The notes beneath the pieces were generated by a model. The model was not told the origin of the DNA and did not search any database. It saw only the letters and a list, made by a program, of their open reading frames with translations. A stretch of 64,000 bases of DNA from Kitasatospora sp. MAP12-44. Its GTDB lineage: Bacteria; Actinomycetota; Actinomycetes; Streptomycetales; Streptomycetaceae. The stretch is from assembly GCF_029892095.1 (NCBI RefSeq), contig NZ_JARZAE010000004.1:1240001-1304000 (forward strand), read 5' to 3'. Shown here piece after piece: positions 17,423 to 25,300 of this stretch; position 1 is the first letter of the stretch, and each line of letters begins with the position of its first letter. The position numbers were made by a program, and so were the translations under genes.

Positions 17423-17655
17423 CTCATCGTGCGTGGCCGCTCTCATAGCATGCGCCGTCACTCATCGCGCGCGTCTGCTCTCATCGTGCGCGCCTCTACT
17501 CATCGCGCTCTGCCCTCATCGCGCGTGTCCGCTCTCATCGTGCGCGCCTCTACTCATCGCGCTCTGCCCTCATCGCGCGTGTCCGCTCTCATCGTGCGCG
17601 CCAATTCTCGTCGCGCTCCGCCCTCATCATGCGTGTCCGCTCTCATCGTGCGTCC
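17423..17655. repeat. 13-unit CTCATC repeat array with 54-bp higher-order period
   Basis: Units beginning CTCAT(C) (one is CTCGT) start at 17423, 17442, 17461, 17480, 17499, 17515, 17534, 17553, 17569, 17588, 17607, 17623 and 17642. From 17480 on, the spacing is 19-16-19 bases giving an exact 54-bp period (17480, 17534, 17588, 17642). The last unit contains the kleisin stop codon (17643-17645). Unit cores read CTCATCGYGCG, or GATGAG on the transcribed strand. The units abut without unique spacers, so this is not a CRISPR array. It fills the gap between the kleisin and KITE genes. Confidence 0.9.
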
Positions 17656-19175
17656 TTGCGGTCCGCGGCCATCCCGGCGGCGTCCAGCAGTGCGCTGCCG
17701 ACGATCAGGTCCGCGCCGCCGAACTCCGGATCGGCGAGCGTGGCGCCGTCGTCCACAGCGAAGAGCAGCCGCTGCTCGCCCTGGCGGTAGGCGGTGCCGA
17801 CCGGCGGGCTGGCGGCGTGCACGGCGAGCAGCGCGACCAGGTACGGCAGTTCGGCATCCTGCCGACGAGCCTCGGCGAGCAGGCCGGAGAGCCGCCGCGG
17901 GGCATCGGCCGGCAGGTCGAGCAGCTCCATCGCGGCCTCCAGCTGCGCCTCGGAGAACCGGCTGCCGTCCGGGGTGGCGACCAGGTCCGGGTCCGGCAGC
18001 TCGGCGCCCAGGTTCTCCCGCTCGACCGGCGGGGTGAGCAGCAGGTCGACCAGGTCGCAGATCCGGACGGCGGTGGGGTGGCGCAGGCCGGCGCCGTGCG
18101 CGAAGAACGCGTCGGTGGGCCGGATCGCCTGCTCGATCGGCAGCCGCAGCACCGGCGCGAGCAGGTGCCCGTACAGGTCGATGCCGGAGCGCGCGGCCGG
18201 GGCGGCGAAGGCCTGCCGGTCCTGCTCGGCGCGGAACAGCGGGCCGGCCTCCAGCAGCCGGGCCTGCAACTGGGTGTGCCGGCGGATGCAGTCCTTGACG
18301 ATGTCGACCAGCTCCGCCGCCTGCCGCTTGTGGGACGGCTCCTCGGCCTCGTCGCGGGCGCGGCGGATGTTGGTGAGGATCGCGTTCTCGTGCCGGTAGC
18401 GGTCGGCGATGTGGTCGAGCGCCTCGTCGATCAGGTCGGGGACGGCCTGCATCCAGTCGACGGCGCGCACGTTGCGCCGGGTCGCGTCCAGCACCTTGCG
18501 CAGCGTCTCGGCGTACTGGACGGTGCGGTAGCGGGCCTGCTCGGCGGCGAGTTGGGCGTCGGCCAGGCGGCCGCGGCGGATCAGCACCTCCAGCTTGACC
18601 TCGGCGGCGATCTGGGCTGAGGTCACGTCGGTGTCCAGCGCGCCGACCAGGACGTTGACCGCCTCGTCGGTGGTGCGCAGGTAGACCCCGCCGTCCGGAC
18701 CCGGGACCTCCTCGATCAGCTTGAAGTCGTAGTCGCGCCGGACGTACGCGCCGTCGGCGGCGAAGGTGCCGTAGACCGCGCGGAAGCCGCGGTCGACGCT
18801 GCCGACGTTGATCAGCGACTCCAGCACCCAGCGGGCCACCCGCTGGTGCTCGGCGGCCGGACGGGCCGGGCTCTGCGCGGCGACCCGGGGCAGCAGGCGG
18901 GCGAGGACTATCTCGCGGTCGGCGCCGGTGTCGAAGTCCATGTGCAGGGTGACCAGGTCGATGGCGGCCAGGCCGACCTCCGCCATCGCGTAGCCGCCGT
19001 ACTCACCGGCCAGGTTGACCTTGCGGTTGTCGAGGTCGTGCAGCGGTGCGGTGCAGGCGAGCGCCTTGAGACGGCGGGCCAGCCCCTCGTCGGCCGCCGG
19101 GCCGGGCGCGGGGCGGACGCCTGCGGTAGGCGGCCTGAGCTCGCGCTCGGCGGGCTGATCAGCGATGACGGTCAC
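17643..19175 (-). CDS. Kleisin-like MukF/MksF (JetA-type) condensin subunit
   Basis: This 510-aa, mostly helical protein has an N-terminal winged-helix-like part (AMAEVGLAAIDLVTLHMDF, RVARWVLESLINV). A strand-rich segment (RRDYDFKLIEEV, GVYLRTTDEAVNVLVGAL) follows, then long helices (residues about 190-330) and a C-terminal wing-like domain ending in LLFAVDDGA. This matches the layout of MukF/MksF/JetA. It is first in the operon with the KITE and SMC genes. The GTG at 19175 lies 8 bases after a TAATCT -10-like element (19189-19184), so the transcript may be leaderless. Confidence 0.65.
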   Translation of the reverse strand: MTVIADQPAERELRPPTAGVRPAPGPAADEGLARRLKALACTAPLHDLDNRKVNLAGEYGGYAMAEVGLAAIDLVTLHMDFDTGADREIVLARLLPRVAAQSPARPAAEHQRVARWVLESLINVGSVDRGFRAVYGTFAADGAYVRRDYDFKLIEEVPGPDGGVYLRTTDEAVNVLVGALDTDVTSAQIAAEVKLEVLIRRGRLADAQLAAEQARYRTVQYAETLRKVLDATRRNVRAVDWMQAVPDLIDEALDHIADRYRHENAILTNIRRARDEAEEPSHKRQAAELVDIVKDCIRRHTQLQARLLEAGPLFRAEQDRQAFAAPAARSGIDLYGHLLAPVLRLPIEQAIRPTDAFFAHGAGLRHPTAVRICDLVDLLLTPPVERENLGAELPDPDLVATPDGSRFSEAQLEAAMELLDLPADAPRRLSGLLAEARRQDAELPYLVALLAVHAASPPVGTAYRQGEQRLLFAVDDGATLADPEFGGADLIVGSALLDAAGMAADRKDAR

Positions 19176-19232
19176 GGTGCACAAGATTAGGGCCCCGGAG
19201 CGACAGGTCCGAAACGGGAGCTCCCGGAGGCG

Positions 19233-19262
19233 TTTGAACGTGTTCAAAATCAGGTCTAGAGT
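19233..19262 (+). promoter_or_regulatory. Promoter with overlapping palindrome, divergent from condensin operon
   Basis: TTGAAC (19234-19239), 17 bases and TAGAGT (19257-19262) form a sigma-70-like promoter for the membrane-protein gene. Its -35 box lies inside TTTGAAC-GT-GTTCAAA (19233-19248), whose 7-base arms are perfect. It sits 58 bases from the condensin operon start, so one repressor could control both. GAAC and GTTC are 2 bases apart, not 4, so this is not a LexA box. Confidence 0.55.
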
Positions 19263-19309
19263 CTGCCTCAGCCGGTGCTGATCGCCGGGGGTGATGGGGG
19301 GGCTGTGCG

Positions 19310-19930
19310 ATGTCTGCTGCCGCATGGGGACCGAGTGCGCGGACCGGCGCGAACGGCGACCAGACGGGCGAGGAGCTGGGCAGCGAGCTGGACAGGGATC
19401 TGGGCAGGGAGCTGGGCGGGGAGCTGGGCGGGGACGCGACCCTGCGGATGGTCCGCCGCTGGCTGCGGATCTTCGTCGTCTGCCTGGTGCTGAGCGGCCT
19501 GACGGCCTTCCCGCTGCGCGCCGAGACCGGCTGGCTCGCCGCCGCCGCGCACCACCTGCCGACCCCGCCCCCGCTGCTCTCCTGGATCGAGCGGATCCGC
19601 ACCGGAGTCGCCGACACCGACGCGCGCTACCCGTTCCTCGCCTACGGGACCGACTGGCTGGCCTTCGCCCACCTGGTGATCGCCGGCGCCTTCTGGGGGC
19701 CACTGCGCGATCCGGTGCGCAACGTCTGGGTCATCCAGTGGGCCCTGGGCGCCTGCGCCGGGATCATCCCGCTCGCGCTGCTCTGCGGACCGGTGCGCGG
19801 CATTCCGTTCTTCTGGAGCTGCGTCGACATGTCCTTCGGCGTCCTGGGTGCGATCCCCCTGCTGATCGTCCTGCGCGGCATCCGCCGCCTGGAGGCGACG
19901 GTGCAGGGCTCCGGAGGCCGTCCGTGGTGA
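19310..19930 (+). CDS. Conserved-type integral membrane protein
   Basis: The product is 206 aa. An Asp/Glu/Gly-rich cytoplasmic N-terminus of about 45 residues contains five ELGG-like repeats. Hydrophobic segments follow at about 52-68 (WLRIFVVCLVLSGLTAF), 118-132 (WLAFAHLVIAGAFW), 142-162 (IQWALGACAGIIPLALLC) and 170-185 (MSFGVLGAIPLLIVL). It has no family signature I can name with confidence. It diverges from the condensin operon and converges with the metallophosphoesterase gene, with a 16-base gap. Confidence 0.7.
   Translation: MSAAAWGPSARTGANGDQTGEELGSELDRDLGRELGGELGGDATLRMVRRWLRIFVVCLVLSGLTAFPLRAETGWLAAAAHHLPTPPPLLSWIERIRTGVADTDARYPFLAYGTDWLAFAHLVIAGAFWGPLRDPVRNVWVIQWALGACAGIIPLALLCGPVRGIPFFWSCVDMSFGVLGAIPLLIVLRGIRRLEATVQGSGGRPW
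19373..19432. repeat. Five 12-base tandem repeats in the membrane-protein N-terminus
   Basis: In-frame units (consensus GAGCTGGGCRGG) at 19373, 19385, 19397, 19409 and 19421 encode ELGS, ELDR, DLGR, ELGG and ELGG. The repeat preserves the frame and predicts length polymorphism. Confidence 0.8.
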
Positions 19931-19946
19931 CGGAAGCCCCGGAGCG

Positions 19947-21248
19947 CTACGCCGCGGGCGACGTACCGCCCGAGCGCAGCGTGAGCAGGGTGATCTCGCT
20001 CGGTGCGAAGACCCGGAAGGGCGGCCCCCAGAAGCCGGTGCCCCGGCTGGTGTAGAGCTGGGTCCGCTCGCCGTGCCGGCTCAGGCCGTGCACCACGGGC
20101 TGGTCCAGTCGCACCAGGAAGTTGAACGGCCAGATCTGGCCGCCGTGGGTGTGCCCGGAGATCTGCAGGTCGATGCCGGCGGCAGCGGCCTGCGGGACGT
20201 ACTTGGGCTGGTGGGCGACGAGCAGGACCGGTCGGGCCGGGTCCGCCCCCGCCAGCGCGCCGAGCAGGTTCGCGCGGTGTCCGGCCAGACCGGAGGACTC
20301 CGCCGTCACGTCGTCTACGCCCGCGAGCACGAGGGCGTCCCCGCCGCGCTCCACCACCACATGGCGGTTGTGCAGCGGTTCCCAGCCCAGGTCCGCCATC
20401 CGGTCCAGCCAGCCTTGGGCCTCGCTGCCGTACTCGTGGTTCCCCGTGACGTAGACCTTGGCCAGCCGCGACCGGATCGTTCCGAGCGGCGCGGACTGCT
20501 CCCGGCGCTGGGCGGGGGTGCCGTCGGCGATGTCGCCGGCGTGGACCACGACGTCCGCGTCGAGCGCGTTGACCGCCTCGGCAACGCGCGCCGACCAGTT
20601 CGCCCGGTCGATCGGCCCGTAGTGGGTGTCGGCCAGCACCACGACCCGGGTCCCGTCCAGGCCACCGCCGAGCCGCGGGACGTGGACGTCCAGCCGCTTC
20701 ACCCGGGGCACACGCATCGCCTCGTAGTGGCCCCAGGCCAGCAGCCCGGCCGAGACCACCGCGACGGCCACGGCCACCGCCCTGGCCCGACCGGCACCGC
20801 CAATGTCCAGCCCGCTCAGCACGAGGTCCACCAAGCCACCCAGCACCGACCAGGTGAACAGCACCCAGACCACCCCGAGCGAGGTGTCCGCGACGCGCGC
20901 GGCCCGGTCGCTCCGCCGTGCCCCGTGGCCCGCGACCATCAGGAAGGGGAAGGAGACCAACCACACGGCGAGGACGACCGTGCCGGCCAGGAGGACCGGG
21001 AACGGCCAGTCGACACCAGAGGCGAACAGCGTCCACCAGGGCGGCAGGCACAGCACCACAAGGATCACGACAATCACGGCCAGCCGCCGGCCCAGCGAGC
21101 GCCGGGGCCTCGCGCTCTCGCCCGGGGTCTCCGCACGCGGCACGGGCACCTCCCCGGCCTCGGACCGGGCGACGGCAACGACGGTCTCGGGCCCCCTACC
21201 GTTCGACCGAAGGTCCGACTCCGACCCGATGGATTCGCTGTCTGTCAC
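19947..21248 (-). CDS. Membrane-anchored metallophosphoesterase
   Basis: This 433-aa protein has four hydrophobic segments in residues about 50-175 (LAVIVVILVVLCLPP, VLLAGTVVLAVWLVSF, VWVLFTWSVLGGLVDLVL, AVAVAVAVVSAGLLAWG). A calcineurin-like domain follows with all five metal motifs: ADTHYG, HAGDIADG, TGNHEY, VAHQP and SGHTHGGQ. The topology resembles YkuE/YaeI-type phosphodiesterases. The substrate is unknown; lipid A- or UDP-diacylglucosamine-like lipids are cleaved by some relatives. GTG 21248 follows GAGGGG; an ATG at 21278 is less well placed. Short GCGCTATCGCTC-like repeats lie upstream (21340-21388). Confidence 0.85.
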   Translation of the reverse strand: MTDSESIGSESDLRSNGRGPETVVAVARSEAGEVPVPRAETPGESARPRRSLGRRLAVIVVILVVLCLPPWWTLFASGVDWPFPVLLAGTVVLAVWLVSFPFLMVAGHGARRSDRAARVADTSLGVVWVLFTWSVLGGLVDLVLSGLDIGGAGRARAVAVAVAVVSAGLLAWGHYEAMRVPRVKRLDVHVPRLGGGLDGTRVVVLADTHYGPIDRANWSARVAEAVNALDADVVVHAGDIADGTPAQRREQSAPLGTIRSRLAKVYVTGNHEYGSEAQGWLDRMADLGWEPLHNRHVVVERGGDALVLAGVDDVTAESSGLAGHRANLLGALAGADPARPVLLVAHQPKYVPQAAAAGIDLQISGHTHGGQIWPFNFLVRLDQPVVHGLSRHGERTQLYTSRGTGFWGPPFRVFAPSEITLLTLRSGGTSPAA

Positions 21249-21479
21249 TGCCCTGCCCCTCACGTCCGTTGTCCCCATCATCCGGCACCCGTCGGCCGTG
21301 GGAATCGTCCGGGTCTCGTTGCCCCGCCGCGGAGCTTCGAGCGATAGAGCGATAAAGCAATAGCGCGACAGAGCGATAGCGCGACAGCCTGGCGGATCCC
21401 GGCAGGATGGTGCGATCATCCACCGATCGTTCCCGGTCCAGGATGGCGGCCGGAGCCGGACTGGACAGGGGAGTTGGAC

Positions 21480-21941
21480 GTGCCCAGCACCGAACTGAGC
21501 CACAGCTACGACATCGCGGCGACGCCCGCCGCTGTGCTTGCCCACCTGGCGGCCCCCGAGAACTACATCGGGCTCTCCCCGCTGCTCGTGGACGTGCGGG
21601 ACGTGCGGTGCGAGGGCGGGGTCACGCACTACGTGGCCGTCGAGCGCTTCCGATTCCTCGGACTGGTCCGGCACGACAACGTCATCCAGGTCAGCCTGCG
21701 CACCGAGGACGCCCGGCTGCCCGATGAGGCGACGGTCAGCGGCGAGGTGATCAGTCCTGGCGGTGTGCGGATGGACTACCGCTTCGCCGTCACCGCTCGG
21801 GACGACGGCGGCTCCCTGGTGGTCGATCGACTGCGGCTGTACACGCCGTTCGGCTTGCTCCACTATGCGGCCGGGAAGGCCGGAGCGGTCCAGGCCGAGC
21901 GCGGCCGAGTGCTGGCCCGGCGGCTGGGCCGCGGCAACTGA
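21480..21941 (+). CDS. SRPBCC / polyketide-cyclase-like lipid-binding fold protein
   Basis: This 153-aa START-like protein begins with the typical STELSHSYDIAATPAAVLAHL strand-helix, followed by GLSPLLVDVRDV, DEATVSGEV, VDRLRLYTPFGLLHY and a long C-terminal helix (AERGRVLARRL). No catalytic residues can be assigned; such proteins bind hydrophobic ligands or act as cyclases or dehydratases. The GTG at 21480 is 7 bases after AGGGGAG; TTG 21474 is too close to it. It converges with the WYL regulator. Confidence 0.8.
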   Translation: MPSTELSHSYDIAATPAAVLAHLAAPENYIGLSPLLVDVRDVRCEGGVTHYVAVERFRFLGLVRHDNVIQVSLRTEDARLPDEATVSGEVISPGGVRMDYRFAVTARDDGGSLVVDRLRLYTPFGLLHYAAGKAGAVQAERGRVLARRLGRGN

Positions 21942-22001
21942 GGCCGGCGGGCCCACGGGCGTCGCCGAACGGATGGCCGAACGGATGCCGGAGCGGCTTG
22001 C

Positions 22002-22991
22002 TCAGCCGGCTCGGCCCGGCCGGCCATACAGCTGCGTGACCTCCGCTGCGGCGTGGGCGAGTTCGGCGCGCGCCTCGGGCGGGGCGAGGATCTCGACGTC
22101 CCTGCCGAACGAGAGCAAGGTGCGGGCGGCCCGGACGACCGGGAAGGCGAAAGTGAGTTCCACCCACTCACCGTCGCCGGCACCAGAAGCGGAAGCGGAA
22201 GCGGGCGGAGCGGCCATCCGGGAGCCGTGGATGCGCAGCAGCATGTCGAGGCGGCTGCGGCGGACCCGGACGAGTATCCGTACGCCTTCGGGCATCCGCT
22301 CGACCTGGTCGCGGAGCACCGTCCACACCTCCGCGAGACCGAGCCCGGGCCGGTGACACACCGGATCGTCGCTGACGGCGGCAGCCAGCACCCGGTCCAC
22401 CCGGAACAGGCGCGGATCGCCGTCCAGGTCGGCCACCAGATACCAGACGCCGGCCTTGCTCACCAGCCCGTACGGGTCGACGGTGTACTCGCTCGGCTCG
22501 CCGGCACCGCTGTGACGGTACGTCAGCGAGAGTCGGCGGTCGGTGAAGACGGCCTGTTGCAGCTCGCCCAGGGCCGCCGAGTCGACCGGCTGCTGCATCC
22601 AGCGCGCCGGGTCGATCAGGATCCGCTCGCTGGTGCGCTCGGCCGCCGGCCGGTGTGGCGCCGGCAGGGCGGCCATCACCTTGCGCAGCGCCGAGGCGAT
22701 GGCGTCCCCGAGGCCGAGCGCCTCGTGCGAGCCCTGGGTGGAGAGGACGAACAGCGCGCGAGCCTCGTCGCTGGTCAGCCCGGTGACGTCCGTCCGGTAG
22801 CCGGGCAGCAGGTTGATCCCGCCGTGACGGCCGCGCTCGGCCCAGACCGGGACGCCGGCCGCCGACAGCGCCTCCACGTCCCGGTAAATGGTGCGCACGG
22901 AGACCTCCAGGCGCTCGGCCAGCTCGGTTGCGGGCACCTGGCCGCGGGTCTGGAGCAGCAACAGGATCGACAGCAGTCGGTCGGACTTCAC
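22002..22991 (-). CDS. YafY-type regulator with HTH and WYL domains
   Basis: The 329-aa product has an N-terminal winged HTH (DRLLSILLLLQTRGQVPATE, RLEVSVRTIYRDVEALSAAG), a WYL domain at about residues 140-230 (LSLTYRHSGAG, VDPYGLVSKAGVWYLVA, FRVDRV) and a WCX C-terminal extension. WYL domains sense nucleotides or other ligands. It diverges from the TIGR03086-like gene, and a 25-base palindrome sits between them, so autoregulation and control of that neighbour are likely. The start is GTG 22991. Confidence 0.9.
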   Translation of the reverse strand: MKSDRLLSILLLLQTRGQVPATELAERLEVSVRTIYRDVEALSAAGVPVWAERGRHGGINLLPGYRTDVTGLTSDEARALFVLSTQGSHEALGLGDAIASALRKVMAALPAPHRPAAERTSERILIDPARWMQQPVDSAALGELQQAVFTDRRLSLTYRHSGAGEPSEYTVDPYGLVSKAGVWYLVADLDGDPRLFRVDRVLAAAVSDDPVCHRPGLGLAEVWTVLRDQVERMPEGVRILVRVRRSRLDMLLRIHGSRMAAPPASASASGAGDGEWVELTFAFPVVRAARTLLSFGRDVEILAPPEARAELAHAAAEVTQLYGRPGRAG

Positions 22992-23002
22992 GAGATCCCA
23001 TT

Positions 23003-23027
23003 AAACCTGACGCTGGTTGTCAGGTTT
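23003..23027. promoter_or_regulatory. Palindromic operator between WYL regulator and its neighbour
   Basis: AAACCTGAC (23003-23011) and GTCAGGTTT (23019-23027) are perfect 9-base arms with a 7-base spacer. The element lies 11 bases upstream of the WYL start and 60 bases upstream of the divergent start at 23087. It is the likely binding site of the WYL regulator. Confidence 0.6.
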
Positions 23028-23086
23028 TGCCGGAAGAGTGTCCCTCGCAAGGAAGAACGCCGCTGCGCACAACAGGAGTTGCTCCG

Positions 23087-23665
23087 ATGGACCCGCGCCC
23101 CCTCTACATCCGCACCCTCGACCAGCTGGAGAAGGTCTTCGCCGGGATCACCCCCGCCGACCTCAGCCGCTCCACCCCGTGCACCGAGTACGACCTCCGG
23201 GCGCTGCTCGGCCACGTCATCGGCGGGATCCACCGGATCGCGTACGTGGGCGAGGGCGGCCGCGCCCTGGATGTGTCCCCCGCAGTCGGCGAGATCGACG
23301 ACACCGACTGGTCGGGCGCCCTCGGCCGGGCCCGGGCCCGCGCGACCGCCGCCTGGGCCGACGACGCCACGCTCGACCGGATCGTGGAGGTCCCCTGGGG
23401 CGCGATGCCCGGCCGGATGGCGCTGGGCGGCTATGTGATGGAGGCCGCCACCCACACCTGGGACATCACCCAGGTGGTCGCCCCGGACACTGCCCTGGAC
23501 CAGGAGCTGGCACTCGTCTCCCTGGGCATCGCCGAGAAGGTGATCCCGGCCGAACGGAGCCGCGAGGGGCTGCCCTTCGGTCCGCTGCAGGAGGTGCCGG
23601 CCGACGCGGACGCCTACGCCCGCCTGGCAGGCTGGCTGGGTCGGGCGGTGGGTCGGGCGGCCTGA
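23087..23665 (+). CDS. TIGR03086-like metal-binding protein (DinB / maleylpyruvate-isomerase fold)
   Basis: The product is 192 aa. The four-helix DinB-like fold is shown by LDQLEKVFAGITPADLSRST, PCTEYDLRALLGHVIGGIHR (metal His in GHVI and IHR), a middle helix and ATHTWDITQV (third metal His). Such proteins bind divalent metal and often act as mycothiol-dependent isomerases or transferases. ATG 23087 is 8 bases after AGGAG. It diverges from the WYL regulator and converges with the DHFR-like gene, with a 14-base gap. Confidence 0.8.
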   Translation: MDPRPLYIRTLDQLEKVFAGITPADLSRSTPCTEYDLRALLGHVIGGIHRIAYVGEGGRALDVSPAVGEIDDTDWSGALGRARARATAAWADDATLDRIVEVPWGAMPGRMALGGYVMEAATHTWDITQVVAPDTALDQELALVSLGIAEKVIPAERSREGLPFGPLQEVPADADAYARLAGWLGRAVGRAA

Positions 23666-23679
23666 GGACCCGTGCAGGG

Positions 23680-24240
23680 TCAGCGGGCGGCGGCTCTGCG
23701 GTGGCGGGTGAGGACGAGGTTGCCGACCTGCTCCGCCGAGAGGCACTCCAGATTCGTGTGCGGGCCGTCGGCTGGGAAGAGCCGCCGGCCCGCGCCGAGG
23801 ACGGTGGGGAAGGTCATCAGCCGGTACTCGTCGACCAGGTCCTCGGCCATCAGCCGGCGCACGATACTGAGACTGCCCATCACGACCACGTCGCGGTCCT
23901 CGTGCTTGACGGCGTCGACAAGTTCGCCGTCGAGGGGGCGGGAGTTCGCCCAGGCCGAGGTGTCGGTCAGGGTGCGGGTGGCGACCAGCTTCGGGACGGC
24001 GTTCATCTGCGCCGCGAACGGGCCCTCGCGGTGCGGCCAGAGCTGCGCGAAGTGCTGCCAGGTCCCCCGTCCCTGGAGCAGGATGCCCTTCTCCAGCGTG
24101 CTCCCGATCCGGAACTTGTCGCCGTCGATCTCCTCTCGGCCGAACCGGAACATCCAGCCGCCCTCCGGCGTGCCGGCGGAGCCGTCGGGGTCGGAGACGA
24201 CCCCGTCCAGGGTGGTGAACGCGATGACGATGACGCTCAT
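23680..24240 (-). CDS. Dihydrofolate reductase family protein (RibD C-terminal-like)
   Basis: This 186-aa protein has the RibD_C/DHFR-like Rossmann features: VIAFTTLDGVVSDPDG at the N-terminus, GRGTWQHFAQLWP, then VVVMGSLSIVRRLMAEDLVDEYRL and FPTVLGAGRRLF. It is probably an NADPH-dependent reductase of unknown substrate; the housekeeping DHFR active-site Asp is not evident. It lies 56 bases downstream of the sigma-factor gene on the same strand and has its own AGGAG, so they probably share a transcript. Confidence 0.85.
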   Translation of the reverse strand: MSVIVIAFTTLDGVVSDPDGSAGTPEGGWMFRFGREEIDGDKFRIGSTLEKGILLQGRGTWQHFAQLWPHREGPFAAQMNAVPKLVATRTLTDTSAWANSRPLDGELVDAVKHEDRDVVVMGSLSIVRRLMAEDLVDEYRLMTFPTVLGAGRRLFPADGPHTNLECLSAEQVGNLVLTRHRRAAAR

Positions 24241-24296
24241 GACGAGTCTCCTTCGGTGTGGTGTTCACCAGTACGTACCGGCGACATCGACCGGAC

Positions 24297-25268
24297 TCAT
24301 CGCTCCTGGCGCAGCTTTTCGCAGGAAGTCCGCTTTTCGCAGGAAGTCCGCGCGGGAAGACCGAGGGCCTTCAGCAGTCGTGGATCGGCGAAGACCACGT
24401 TGCGCGTGATCCGGTCGCCGCGAACGGTGAAGACCTGCAGGCTGTGGAGTCGGAAGGCGTCCGCTGTCCCCGTCTCGGGCAGGTACGTGGCGAGCGCGGG
24501 CTGGCCGTTGGCGGTGAGCTGCCGGGTGGCCCAGCCTCGGCCGCGCCTCTCGAACACCTGGTCCATGAACCTGCCGTAGTCCCGGCGGCCGAGGTACCAC
24601 AGTGGGACGGGCGGCATTTCGAGGATCGCGTCCTCGGCCAGCAGCCGTACCAGCGCCGGGACATCGGCCGCCTCGAAGGCGCGGGCGTAGCGCTGGACCA
24701 GCTCGCGCTCCTCGGGACTGTCCGGCTCGGTCAGTTCGGTGAGCTCGGTGCGCCCGGCGGCGCCGGCGAGTGTCGCCCGCGCGCGTTGCAGGGTGCTGTT
24801 GACCGCCGCGACCGTGGTCTCCAACTGACCGGCGACCTCGGCGGCGCTGAAGCCGAGCACCGTACGCAGCACGAGGACGGCCCGCTGCCGGGCCGGCAGC
24901 AGCTGGACCGCCGCCACCCAGGCGAGCCGCAGGTCGGCGCGCAGCTCCAGGTCGAAGCGGGCATCGGGGAACGGCTCCAGCCAGGGAATGTCCGGGGCCG
25001 GCACGAGTGGTACCCCCGGGTCCTCACCCGGCGCGCCGAGTCCGGACGGCAGCGGACGCCGCGCGCGGCCCTCCAGCGCGGTCAGGCACACGTTGGTCGC
25101 GATCCGGTACAGCCAGGTCCGCACCGACGCGCGGCCCGGCTCGTACCGCTCCCGCGCCTTCCACGCGCGCAGCAGCGACTCCTGCACCAGGTCCTCGGCG
25201 TCCTGGTAGGAGCCCAGCATCCGGTAGCAGTACGCCGTCAGTTCGCCCCGGTACGGCTCGAAGTCCAC
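24297..25268 (-). CDS. ECF sigma factor with C-terminal SnoaL-like domain
   Basis: The 323-aa product has region sigma-2 at residues about 5-75 (YCYRMLGSYQDAEDLVQESL, WLYRIATNVCL) and sigma-4 at about 115-170 (LPARQRAVLVLRTVLGFSAAE, VNSTLQRAR). An NTF2/SnoaL-like domain follows at about 190-305 (RYARAFEAADVPALVRLLAED, VFTVRGDRITRNVVF). This is the SigX5/SigJ-like class in which the extra domain controls activity in place of an anti-sigma factor. The start GTG 25268 has only a weak site. It lies 32 bases downstream of the saccharopine-dehydrogenase-like gene, probably as one operon. Confidence 0.9.
   Translation of the reverse strand: MDFEPYRGELTAYCYRMLGSYQDAEDLVQESLLRAWKARERYEPGRASVRTWLYRIATNVCLTALEGRARRPLPSGLGAPGEDPGVPLVPAPDIPWLEPFPDARFDLELRADLRLAWVAAVQLLPARQRAVLVLRTVLGFSAAEVAGQLETTVAAVNSTLQRARATLAGAAGRTELTELTEPDSPEERELVQRYARAFEAADVPALVRLLAEDAILEMPPVPLWYLGRRDYGRFMDQVFERRGRGWATRQLTANGQPALATYLPETGTADAFRLHSLQVFTVRGDRITRNVVFADPRLLKALGLPARTSCEKRTSCEKLRQER
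24315..24350. repeat. In-frame 18-base duplication at the sigma factor C-terminus
   Basis: CTTTTCGCAGGAAGTCCG occurs twice back to back (24315-24332 and 24333-24350). It duplicates the hexapeptide RTSCEK near the C-terminus of the ECF factor, giving two Cys residues 6 apart. The copies are identical, so the event is recent. Confidence 0.9.
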
Positions 25269-25300
25269 CGGTCCATCATGCCGCCCGAGGTGCTGTGAGC

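Noticed and set aside
17423..17655. Possible CRISPR array
   Set aside because: Units are only 16-19 bases, nearly identical, directly abutting with no unique spacers, and no cas genes are present.
19233..19248. Possible LexA/SOS box
   Set aside because: Actinobacterial LexA boxes need GAAC-N4-GTTC; here the half sites are 2 bases apart.
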